Shown here: positions 23,914 through 35,002 of the stretch, piece after piece
How positions within the stretch are numbered: position 1 is the first letter of the stretch
Layout of the letters: every line of letters starts with the position of its first letter
Translations under genes and position numbers: made by a program
NCBI GenBank assembly: GCA_940337035.1
Contig: CALNHX010002971.1
Span: 62,001-126,000, forward strand
DNA length: 64,000 bases
Direction of reading: 5' to 3'
DNA from: Agriotes lineatus
Lineage: Eukaryota; Arthropoda; Insecta; Coleoptera; Elateridae
The notes under the pieces: model-generated
The model's database searches: none
What the model saw: only the letters and a program-made list of their open reading frames with translations
Told to the model about the DNA's origin: nothing

Positions 23914-24539
23914 CCGTTATTAGTTAACCATGGTGATATCAAAGTGAACAACTGACAATTTAATTAGGTGATACTTACCTATCTGTTACTCTGTTCTGTT
24001 ACTCTTATTCCGAACTCTACCATGTATAACAAGTATTTGTTGAGCTGGTACAACTTCCAATTAAAAAAAAAAAAATAGTTAAGATAAAGAAAGTTTGGAG
24101 AGAAACACAACAAAGAATACAAAGGTGTTAAAACTCTGGTTTTATCGATTTTTTCATAAGACGTGGAATCGTGGACCATCAAAACATCATACCGATGCTG
24201 AATAGATTTGAACTATGATATTGGAGATGGATACCGTTCCGTGAACAGACCAAAGAACAAAGATGTCAATTCTATATGAACTAGGTATCCAATAGATACC
24301 CTCTATAATATGTCCGCAGTGTATTTTATAATATTTTGAACATGTTTCCAGAGAGCCGCAGAAGGCCGGAAAATGGAAAAATATGATTAAAACCTTCGTA
24401 ATTATAATAAGATGGTATCCAGAGATAACAGTTCCGGAGGAATAAGAACCTAATTGACAAAAGAAAGATATTTTTAAATTTCATTTTTAAATTAAACAGC
24501 ACAAGTACCCAAACATTTTAAATTGTTTAGTGGTATTCT

Positions 24540-26190
24540 TTGTTTTGTTTTTGAAAAAATATGTCAGCTACTACTTTTGATTTTCAATCATCTTTTTGTA
24601 GTTCTTCTTATTCTGTGTCTCGTGAAGCAATTCTAAAGGGTATTAATGAATTAAATAATAATAAAGCAGCTGGTCCTGGTGGTGTACATCCTATCATTCT
24701 TAAGAATTGCTGTATCGAGCTAGTTACTCCTTTATTTGTTATTTATAATATGTCTCTGGATACAGGTGTATTCCCTTTAGTTTGGAAGCGTTCCTAAATA
24801 TCTCCTATTTTTAAGAATGGAAACCGTTCTGACGTCACTAACTATAGACTGATTAGTATACAGTCTTGCATTCCTAATATTTTGGCTAAATTACTGAGTA
24901 AATTATTCCAGGAGCTTTTCTTGAATATCATAATCGATCAACAGCATGGATTCTATCCGGAAAAGTACGTCGACGAATTTATTTCCGTACATAAATTTTA
25001 TAAATAATTTTATTGAACCTGGCATTGAAGTAGACGCTATTTACACAGATTTTAGTAAAGCCTTCAATAGAGCCAATCATGCTATACTGTTGGCTAAACT
25101 TGAGGGATATGGTATTCCTGATAGATTGCTATCATAGATTATCTCATTTGTCAGTGGTAGATCACAACTAGTTAATATAAATCATTTCAAATCATCAGAC
25201 TTTATAGTATCACCAGGAGTACCATAAGGTTCTCATCTAGATCCAATTCTATTCTCTATATTCATTGCTGATGATTTAAAGATTTTTAGAATGATTACTT
25301 CTGAAGCAGATCGCAAAGGTTTACAAACTGATTTGTGCAACTTGGTGACCTTGGTGTATTGAAAATGATATGCATCCAAATATTAAAATATGTAAAAGTA
25401 TTACCTTTAGTAGGAAAAGGATCAGTACTCCATATAGCTATTACATAAATAATGATACCCTTGATAAAGTTTCTGTTATAAAGGACTTATGTGTGTTATT
25501 AGATAATTCTTTATGTTTTATTCCACACATTGATTCTACAATTTCGAAATGCATGAGAATGTCAGGCTTTATTAAACGAATAACAGCTGAGTTTAAAGAT
25601 GTTACGAGTAGATGCTTAGTTGTACTTTATGCGGCTTTTATGCTTTCTGTATTAGATTTTAATTATATAATTTGGGTTCCTGCTTTTAAGGTGCAGGTTA
25701 ACAGACTCGCGCGTGTTCAGAGAAAAATTGTGAAAGTTCTTTGTTATAAAGCTGGATTAATTTTAAATGACGATAACTACCTTAAAATGTTAATGTACTT
25801 GTACTATGCATATCCGAAGGAAATAATTTGAGTTGTGCTTTGCTTATAAGTGCTTAAATGGTGTTATTTCCTGTTCTGATGTACTTCCAGAATTTAATTT
25901 GCTTGTTTCACAAGTTAATACAGGAAACATGTACTTACTTCAACAAACTTTTCATCGAACTGTATATGGCTTAAACAGCCTTATTAATCGAATTGTGAGT
26001 ACTGTAAATAACTTAAAAGGTATAGATATAGTTGGTATTTCGTATCGTGAATTTGTACGCAAAATTAAAACTAATTTGAAAATGTAAATAGTTATAGTTT
26101 CTGTTAGTGTGTAGTGGCTCCTATAGCATTGCATTTAAGTTTATTTTGTTTAATGGTATAATCCGTAAATAAATATAATTATTTTGTTTA
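24540..26190 (+). pseudogene. Decayed Jockey/CR1-type LINE, reverse transcriptase portion
   Basis: In order: ELNNNKAAGPGGVHP at 24637, VFPLVWKRS, NYRLISI, QQHGFYPEK, DFSKAFNRANHA near 25047, GSHLDPILFSIF near 25230, a shortened FIADDLKIF at 25260 where the segment before the ADD box is deleted, and then the C-terminal half in 25370-26087 (LGVL-like hinge, LDFNYIIWVPAF, RVQRKIVK). Stops occur at 24796, 25136 and elsewhere. The end at about 26190 carries AAATAAATATAATTATT-type repeats. It differs in sequence from the full-length element just upstream, so it is a separate family. Confidence 0.8.
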
Positions 26191-28420
26191 TTAATACTAC
26201 ATACCTGGTTTATTTACACTGCACATTGTTACAGCCTTAACCGGTATTATAACAAATAAACAATTTGTTTCAACGTAAATACTCTTTAAAATAACACCAT
26301 CAGTTTGTTACCTAATAAAAACTACAACATCGGGAAAGTTACACAGATTCGTTGCTCCAACCCCGTTACGATGGGCTGTAACAAAGGTTGCCGGCTAAAA
26401 CGCTCAGCGGAAGGGTGGTTATTTAGTCCCTTAATTAGGGCTACAATGCGGTAAACGAGATACAGATAATAAATGTTTAGCGGCACCACTTTTGTTGGAA
26501 AATCCGTTCACTCCAAAAGTGGAAACAAATGAACGGAGCTTAAAAGGTGGTTAAAAAGGAGATTGCAGTGCTTGATTTCAACCAGCGGGCAGTATCCGTA
26601 AACTTACTTTTAGTTCATTTTCTCCAAAACTCCCCTGTATTTCTTACAAAGAAAACGCAACACAAATACGCATGCAATAGTTGATATGTAAAATAATAAT
26701 GCACAAATTACTTAATTAAATAAAATCTATTGAGTTAAAGACATGTGAAATAATTGCACAAACATGAAATCGTATAAATGGGTTAGTGGCTTTAAAATTA
26801 CTTGACGGGAACAACGTTTACTTACAATAGTGACATCAGCAATCGTGAATTTAATAACAACAAAAATTACTACGGCGATATTACTTGAAAGTTCATTAAA
26901 AGCGAAACATAAAATCTCGAAATAGTTGCGCATCATACGGTAGCTTAAATTACGCAACCACATCTTCCGAACAACGTCGTACAAAAAGGTTTGACATATA
27001 CTATAAATAACTACGAACAAATACCTGGTTTGCAGAATCCAGGGAAGTCAACATTGATGTCCACCGAAGTTGCCAGCAACTGGTAAAATCAGCAACTGCT
27101 TAAAAGGGTGTTTGCAGGAGACTGAAACAGGGCTTCGAGATTATGGTTACCTCAGCCAAGAGTTGAAACTGTAATAATGCCCTCAGCGGGTGAGTAGACG
27201 ACGTACGAAACTTCCAATAAGGAAACGACAAAACGAAACTTCAACGTGCGAGATACAACACGCCGTCTGGTTAAGAGCTCGTACCGTTGAGAACCAGGTA
27301 AATAAACCCGCTGAAGCGGTGATTGGAGGTCTCGCAACCCCCCGGTAAATATTCTTCGACCAGAACTAACTTATTTGCATCACTTCAACCCCGACAGCTA
27401 GTGCACACATCACGACGAAACACCAAAGTTTGAGACGCAATGAAACGAAACAGTTTAACTTCTTCAGAAGGCACAGAAATCGACGAAAATCTCAAAGTAA
27501 ATTTCGACTTCTGCAAAAGGCACGAATATCAACGAAAAGCACACAGTTAATTAAACGAAATACTTTACAGCGCGCCCCAACAACCGAGGCTGCTGAAGGC
27601 GCGGAATGGACGACACAGTTATCAACTCTCTTAAGACGGTAGCGGGGATCAGAATACATTACTCCGGGAGGAAATTCTAAAACCAGATGAAAAGGCGCAC
27701 GCGCTATTTATCTTCTTACTCTGTTCAACTTATGGACCCCGTGGAAAAGTTCCAGTATGATAAAATTCTAACTGTGCCTTCGGAAAAGCTCTGGCCTGCC
27801 TTACGACAAATTCGCAGACAATGAGCCTTCAGAGCGGCAGAAAATACAGAAAATTGTCCTCACAACATATGTCTCGCAATACATAAACAGAACATCTTAT
27901 ACCGAGTGATCTAATAACTGTCCATTCTAAGCAGGTGATGAACATTTACGTGAACTTAAATGAGCGTGCAGACTTTGTTCACACGCACACGATTCTGTTT
28001 GCCAAGTTTAAATGTCAACTGCAAACACAACTAACAAATTATCAAAATTAATGTTTATTAAGAAATTAGTTATTATAAAATTCGTAACACATATTGAAAG
28101 TAGCCACTATCTTCTTAAAAACGTAGACCCTTTGTTAAAATAATTAAATGATATTTATTAATTTAAAAGATACTACAGCACAATTTAAGATATGACTTTT
28201 TTCTAAAATGGAAATTTATTCTATCATTCCATATTATGAAACATATTCAAGACTGCATTCTCTTTTCGATATGGGGTTCCTAAGAAACCACTTCCGAGTC
28301 GACACAGAAGTAATTAAGTTATGTACCCTTCATCTAGGTCACCTATAACGACTATACGCAAATTCAGCTTGATACTGCAATGGTCCTAGTTGGCTGCTAT
28401 AATAATCCATACCTACGACA
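26191..28420. other. No gene supported; moderately GC-rich part at 27050-27850
   Basis: The interval contains a 70-codon plus frame at 27430 and others, but none has a recognisable motif. The segment 27100-27850 has more CG dinucleotides than its surroundings and contains a repeated AACGAAA-type word. It could be non-coding exon, promoter or an unrecognised repeat. Confidence 0.3.
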
Positions 28421-28439
28421 AAAAAAAACGTGCACGATA

Positions 28440-29110
28440 ACAAGTATAAAAGACATGAAAGGTAATATATCGTCTGATGAAGGACAAATTTTGAAAAGAT
28501 GGAGACAGCACTTTGAAGAAATAGCGAGAATCAGGAAATAGAAACGGTAGACATACAAAGTGATATAGAGAGGGAAAATAATAGTACAGAAGGCAAACAA
28601 GATATCGAACTGATAGCAAATGATGAACTAGAAGACGCTATTTCAAAAGTAGAGATAGGGAAGGTACATCAAATAGGCGGCATCATAACACTAGAGATGT
28701 TAAAATTGATGAGTGAAACATGAAATGAAATACTGAGAAACCTTTTAAGTAAAATAACAAAGGAAGAAAGTGCCTATAAGATGGAACATAGAAATCATAA
28801 TACCGTTGTATAAAAAAAGGTGACACGAGACAATTCACAGACTAGAGGTATAACAATAATAACTAGGATGTCAAAACACTTACATAGAATGTCAGACAAA
28901 AGGCTAACGAAAAGAGTATACGAAAAAAGAGCACAAGGGAAAAACAGCAGAAACAGACCAAGAAGAACGTGAAAGGAGCAGGTAAAAGAAACAGCTGACG
29001 AAAAGATGGGACAATATAAGAAATGCAATGCAAGAGAGGAAGATCTGGGTGTGAGATGTACAAGAAATAAACTCAATTCCAATTGTGTTATACTTTGCGA
29101 TAGAAAGACA
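28440..29110 (+). pseudogene. Decayed LINE with an internal deletion
   Basis: Frames give EGQILKRWRQHFEE near 28480, then NDELEDAISKVEIGK, ITLEMLKLM and VPIRWNIEIIIPLYKK near 28770, the start of the RT domain. After about 28850 the sequence jumps to the far C-terminus: RMSDKRLTKRVYEKRAQGKN and RPRRTW near 28950. The RT catalytic core is therefore deleted. Several stops. Type resembles I/RTE-like endonuclease-reverse transcriptases. Confidence 0.65.
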
Positions 29111-32100
29111 TATGGTTAAGAAGAATAATCATCAATAGATAACTATCGCTGAACATGTTATCTTAATTTGGTTCATAAAACATCGTAAGGGGAAGATGCA
29201 CCCCTCATTCAGCAGACATTCTTTTATTATATAAATAATTGATCAAATCTATGAATCCCCTTGCGGAATAATCGTAAATACAAATGTATTTATTACAGTT
29301 GTATTGTCATTGTTCTTTGAAAAATCTGTCATATTTCACAGTGTTCTAGTTTTAAATGTGTTGGTAATGCAAACCAGACTTGAGTTACATAACAATTCAA
29401 CCTTTCATAAAAATATGTCAATATAAAATAATGTTAGTTGTGCTATTTGCGCCGCAAATAAGCCAGTTTGTTTAAGCTAAAGGCCGAGTCTACTGTCTGT
29501 GGAATACGTTTAGCCACATAAAAAGTTTCGATATTTTGTTAGGCCAGACCGCTTTTGCCTAGAATATAATTTATATTATTTATAAATGTGTAACAGCTGT
29601 AATTCCTTTTAGGATTACTTTTCTATAATAATAAATTTAAAAGATAACCAATAAATATACTGATAATTGATGACGCCCCCCTTGGTACGGAACAAAACGC
29701 CCACAACCGCATCTGCGGTTAAATGTCACACTGAATACAACTATATAAAACCATGCTCGCAGTGGCAATAACTTTATACGTCTCCATCTCCATTGCCAAA
29801 AGCAATAGAAGTAATTAGACACAACAACCGTGAAGATCTGTGGAAGGCCTGTACAAATGGAATTTTCTAGATATTCTCAAATTGACAGTGTTGAAGGTAT
29901 ACATGTATCTAAAAATGTCGTCCAATTTCAATACACTCTGGCGAATATTTGAAATCGGATAATCACTGGTAAATAGCAGTCGTAATATATCTGAATACCA
30001 AATATTAAAATTTCCGTTTGCAGACCGCGGCTAAAGGCCTCAAAAATATTGTACTCACACCTTTCGTAGAACCAAAAGTTAAAATTAATCGATTTTTAAA
30101 TGTAATGTATAAACATTTTTTAATTTCGTACATGCAGGATGGAGGATGGAGGGAATTTTAAAGGGTTGTATAGTATTGATAGAAACGATAGAAAAATGTA
30201 ATGTAATGATTTTACATAATGGTCCAATTGGTGCAAATTGAGCATTTTTTGTTGGGTCAGTTCGAAAATACTTAAAATGTGTTAGCTAAGTGCGAAGTGT
30301 TTTAACTTTTAAATCAAAATATCAGTTCGGCCTTGATCACGGACTGTTACAATTTGACAGGTTGTTACGTGTAATTTATCATTTAGATGCAGTCAAGAAT
30401 TGTTACGAATAATTTTTTGTTTAAATACATTCAGATGCAGCTGAGAAAGTGTTTCGAGTGACCTACAGTTCCTAAGTATATATTTGGTTACATACTCATT
30501 TTTCATTTTTGGGATGTTTTTGAAAAGCTTTGAATTTCTAGGGGATTATAATAAATTTTCATAATAGATTGTGAGTACGATTTCCGGCGGCCATTTTTAT
30601 GAGACTGAATTAGTGAGATTGTTCTTGCTGAGGCTGTAGGGGTGATATGGAATTTTCACTTTATGTAGATAATATAATTCCAAAGTTATTGTGAATTCTG
30701 TTGATCAGCCTTAGGAAATGCTGTGTGAAATTGCTAGAATAAAGGCAGTTATACTGGGATAATAAATTATTTCTTCAAGATTACTTAATCGAGGCCATCC
30801 TGCAACTCTGGTATGTTTTTATAGTTCCGTTTGAATATCGAGTTCGATATTGTATCATTTTAGGCCACCTTTCCTCCGTTTTCGTTTTTCTCGTGCCATA
30901 TTCTGCATGTTTCCCTTCAGCTGTGATGTTGCTTGCTAAAACACCTGGAGGACTGACTCCTGCACGGTTCTGAGTCCCTCACTTCGTGTGGCTGCTCTTT
31001 CGAAGCTTGAATCACAAGCTTTTTCCCCAGTGCAATAGATGGAGAAAATCCTGTCGTACCTCATGTTGCACATTCGTTTGGACAGCATCCTCGAGTCTAC
31101 CACCCTGTATAGCCACTCTGACGAAGCTGCGCTGCTACGCAACACCAGGTACCGTCTGCGTGAACGGCTGGCGATTTAGTCATCTGATTTATCGAAACTA
31201 AAAATATCGTTAGTGCTGGTCATGAAATATCAAGCATTCTATCTACGATTTGTCGCGATGAAGCTCCTGGCCGATGGTGTCGAAAAATTAAGAAATGTGT
31301 AAATTCACCGTGAGCGTTTCGTTGTGCGAAATAGTTTAGTTTTCCCTTTATATGTATTTAATATTTCCTAGATTGGCTACCCTGCCTGTTAGCATTTTGG
31401 CCTCGTTCAACGTTCCTCAACGTTTTAAAATTTAATTCTTTTGGGATGATCTCCTAAACATCAAAAACAAATCCTTTTTAGAGCTGAAAATACACAATTA
31501 AGTGTATAACACTCTAGGCGTATGGTACCATTCGATTAGGCGGCGTTTATAAAAAATTTTGATCGTTGAAGCGATTTGATGAGACTCCCGTTTATTGATA
31601 TAGCAGTACTTGATTTTTAAGTCACTATATCCTTATAGTTGAGATACGTGTGCTCGAGCGAATTGCGAGTTAAAATCATAGTGTTTTGTGGGGCGCTTCC
31701 GGACACCCCCTCCTCCCCCAATCCTGCTCAAGAACTGGTTGGCAAAAATTTGCTACACCATGAGACAATTCCTGAACCGCCGTGTTGTAAATTATATATT
31801 ATTTTCTTTTTTTGTTTCCGGAAAATTACCCGTGTAGCAAGGTAACTGAGAAACCTAGCTGAAAACAGTCCATTGTAATAAGAAGACATATAGCACATAT
31901 TCTGAAAAATGTTTTCTGTCTCATTTCATAAAATTACAGTCAACGTTGGACAATAAATAACTCAAGTTTATTTGATGATTTTATTTGAAATTTAAAACTG
32001 TTTATTTTTAATAATACTTATTCATTTTAAGTTTAGGTCAACAAACAATGTAGAAATTACGCAAATTGGCTCGTTATGTAGTAAGTATCCTTTAAAATCA

Positions 32101-32460
32101 ATAAGGAAGCCAATATTTGAACACCTTTAAAATATCATAGAAGTTGTTGTCGCTTCCGCATATGCAGCACATATTTTTGGTTCGTATTTATCTATGCTAT
32201 AAGACTCTAACATTTCCTCAACACTTTTCAACCACTTAGATTGTAAGTATGTTATTACTGACAATGATAAAATATCTGATAAGTTAGCGGAACTTACCAT
32301 TTGTTGGTTACTGCCCGAGGGCGGATAGTCAAAATATTATAACCGTCATAACAGCGTACATATATCAAACAAGTAGAGACACTCACTGTCGGTTCCTTTG
32401 ATGTCAAAATACCGACTTGTATGACCTTGAACGGCTCCTGGGGGGTACTTGCCGATGGTA
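29111..32460. other. Intergenic, no gene supported
   Basis: No coding frame with a recognisable domain. A minus-strand frame at 31145-30936 is less AT-rich than its neighbours but has no motif or splice pattern I can use. Confidence 0.4.
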
Positions 32461-32685
32461 CTAACAGATGGCACCACTACTTTATCACATCATGGCAGAC
32501 TAAATTAAATACTATGGCCTGCACATAGGGAACACCACCTAGAGACATCTAGTAATTAATACTGAAACGTATTTTATGTATGGCGGCAAATTTAAATATT
32601 TGACATATGAAATACAATAGCATATGTTGTTTCTATAGAAATGCTTATTTTTCCAATGTCGAAAATTGAAATATGAATAGCTTAA

Positions 32686-32873
32686 GGGCCGGTTGCAGAA
32701 AGCAATGTTAAGTCTGGTGTTAGCTAACGCGAAATCAAAGTGAACAAAAACGAATCAAATCTCAAATGCTTATGGTAACTAATACATTAGTAAATAACAT
32801 TTGATGCGATTTTGTTCACTTTGACGCGACGTTAGCTAACACCAGACTTAACATTTCTTTCTGCAACCGGCCC
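32686..32873. mobile_element. 188-bp PIF/Harbinger-like MITE, TAA duplication
   Basis: Almost perfect terminal inverted repeats of about 45 bp: GGGCCGGTTGCAGAAAG... on the left, and the same on the complement of the right end, continuing AATGTTAAGTCTGGTGTTAG. TAA flanks both sides (32683-32685 and 32874-32876). A 3-bp TAA/TTA duplication and a GGGCC start are typical of PIF/Harbinger elements. The arms are nearly identical, which suggests a recent insertion. It sits in the non-coding left part of the P-like remnant. Confidence 0.85.
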
Positions 32874-33376
32874 TAAGTCACCTTTGAAAATGTATTGACA
32901 ACTTAAATGTTATTCTAACAATCAAAATAGTTATAGCACTTATTAGTACTATGCTTGTTAAAAGTATTGAATATAATTTTATTTATTTTATTTTAACCTG
33001 TTTTACAGTATAAATACCCAATTACAAAACAGTTTTATCTCAACCAGGCTTTGAACACCTGCAATATCAAGCACCAGACAATTCTTTGCACATTGGGAGA
33101 ATTTCTATAGTAGCCCCGGTATAATAATATCGTCGTTTTTTGCCATATAAGAAGCAGGGTATTGTTTTTTGAAGCCTTCCCAACAAACTCCTTGCGGGTT
33201 TCTGCTGATAAAGGTTAAACAAGCTCTGCAGTTAACCATTGGCACCCATAAGGTTATCACTATAGTAACAGTTCAAGTCTTCTCGTTGTCGCCGAAAAAC
33301 TTTTTAACTTTCACTCCACACACAGTTCAGCTCTGTGTACATCCTTAGCTGTGAAAATATTCTACTAAATTTTAAA

Positions 33377-34790
33377 ATGGTTAGTGCCAACTGTCTAGTG
33401 AATTGTGTGTTAGGCAGCAATGGGTTGAATTTTTAGAAGAATTTTGTGGTATTAATAAACTGTAAAAAAACTACATGTTGCATGTTAACTACATTTTTAT
33501 TGCACATATCTCTAAAATTACAGACTATACAGCCTTATGTAAAAAATCATTTCGAACCACAGCAGCTTGTTAACAGTGGTAATTTCTGCAACTTTTAACT
33601 GATTGTGATTTTGTTGTGTTACGACTGGCAACGGACAATTTTTCATCTAATGTCGCACTTTTTAAAATGTTAAGTGGGAGATCAATTAGAAATTACATTG
33701 GGCATCCTTTTCTTTCGCCACTACCACTATTTTTGTTATTCGATTATTGTCGTGCTTTAAAATTGGCAGAAATTTGTTTTTAGAACGTGATATGTATTCC
33801 TCGAATGGAAAATTACTTCAACGTATTTGAGATTATTATATAATTTACAGAAGGGATTACCAGTTAAATCTGTTCGATATTTAACAAGAATGCATTTATA
33901 TCCCACAAATTTTGAAAAGATGAATGTTCTGCGAGCTATCCCAACATTTGCTCCTACAGTGACTAGTTCATTAAAATTTTTGAAAGAATCCGGTGACAAT
34001 AATTTTCTTAACGTTAATACTACAGTAACATACATGGGGAATATTTATAATTTTTTCCAAATACACGTTTCAAACAAAAGTCAATACATTCGTTCCTTGG
34101 ATAGCAGCATTGCACCTTACGTTCATGTAGTACGGGATTACCAGGATTGACAAAGGAAACCGCACACGCATAGAATTTCTTCTTGAACAAGCTGGCTTCT
34201 ATTATGTATTAACACGAGTATTCAGTTCTGATGCAGTTTAAGCAATTTTCTCTCAATGAAGCTACAGATGCCCGAACAGCAGAATATGCACTAAGGCAAA
34301 TTTTGCGCTGTGGAATAGTTAAATCATTTGCCAGTTCAAATAGCGCAGAACATTTTAGTTTTATTAGTAGTATTGCCCAACTGTCATCTCTCCAAACAGC
34401 ATCCATCAATAGCGAAGAATCGTTATTACCAGTAGAACTACGGTTGAAAATCCAAAGTTTAGAAATCAATGATATGCCTGAAACCAACATTTATTCAGCA
34501 TACATAGCATTTGTATATTAAAAATACAACAAAAGATTACCTGTGATAATTGCATCTCCCCATTATTGTCAACTACTGTGCCAGGACCCTTGCTACGTTT
34601 AATTTATCTGCAAGACCGTGGATTAAAACTTCCACAAATAAACTTACTCTATGTATTGATTTATTAGAAATTGTGTTAAATTTCAACAAAAACAATAAAC
34701 TGAGATTTCATGGTGCAACTAACCTTTTAAAGTTAAACGTCAGATTTTGACATTTGAGCTAAGAAACACACTAAATGCTTTTAAATTCCC
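33377..34790 (+). pseudogene. THAP/P-element-type transposase remnants
   Basis: MVSANCLVNC at 33377 matches the start of a THAP zinc-finger domain (Met, then Cys-x3-Cys) but breaks off after about 19 codons. A C-terminal stretch follows. YPTNFEKMNVLRAIPTFAPT near 33898 resembles the conserved block before the catalytic C-terminal part of THAP9 and P transposases. It is followed by SLKFLKESGDNNFL. Further pieces lie at 34231-34521 (IYSAYIAF, a changed version of the usual YIAGYV). KITCDNCISP follows near 34531, with the conserved Cys-x2-Cys, and then LQDRGLKLP near 34600. The catalytic centre is missing. Known relatives excise and insert DNA and use GTP. This copy is dead. Confidence 0.65.
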
Positions 34791-35002
34791 ACAATAGGTG
34801 GCTACAGGAGGTGTTCCCTATGTGCAGGCCATAGTAATTTAGTTGGCCGTGATCACATATGATTGGTAGCAGAGCTAGTAACTGGCTCTGATTGGTAGAA
34901 TTTTGTGCTGCCATCTGATATGCGTAAAACTAAAAAATTAGCCTTGTACGATGCGTTTGTACCCATTGAAAACCAACTAGACTCTGAAAATACTCTCTAT
35001 GT

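Larger units (their letters stand above)
19900..24073 (+). mobile_element. Full-length Jockey-like LINE
   Basis: A complete non-LTR retrotransposon of about 4.17 kb. It has a 5' untranslated region of about 185 bp (starting near GAGTCCGGTGTCAACGCTCG), two overlapping reading frames, a 3' untranslated region of about 150 bp and a 13-A tail ending near 24075. AATAGTTAAGATA occurs at both borders (19887-19899 and 24074-24086) as a target-site duplication. The intact 5' end, clear duplication and nearly open frames make this one of the youngest insertions in the window. It lies inside an older RTE-like LINE. Confidence 0.9.
19749..24480 (+). pseudogene. Decayed RTE-like LINE fragment split by a Jockey-like element
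   Basis: Left of the Jockey insertion, the frame at 19754-19890 reads DLSVEKTKMMLIDKANTLEL, the hinge after the RT catalytic box in RTE-like LINEs. Right of it (24087-24480), the same polyprotein continues with KVWRETQ, then VESWTIKT, LNRFEL and YWRW, the conserved region before the C-terminus. Only these outer parts belong to this element; 19900-24073 is the younger insertion. Stops and frameshifts are frequent. Joining the two flanks at the 13-bp duplication restores the expected motif order, which is the main evidence that they are one element. Confidence 0.65.
32480..34862 (+). mobile_element. P-element-like DNA transposon remnant
   Basis: Inverted ends: CTATGGCCTGCACATAGGGA at 32512 matches the complement of TCCCTATGTGCAGGCCATAG at 34815. 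Weaker similarity continues outward (CTAAATT, CACGGC/CATGGC, CAGATGGCA). The interior holds THAP-type transposase remains in the expected order. Outer limits and the 8-bp duplication expected for this superfamily could not be fixed. A separate MITE (32686-32873) is inserted near the left end. The right end abuts the Cys-rich-family pseudogene. Confidence 0.6.

Noticed and set aside
30936..31201. Host exon on either strand
   Set aside because: The region is less AT-rich and open on both strands, but has no recognisable motif or consensus splice sites in agreement with a frame.
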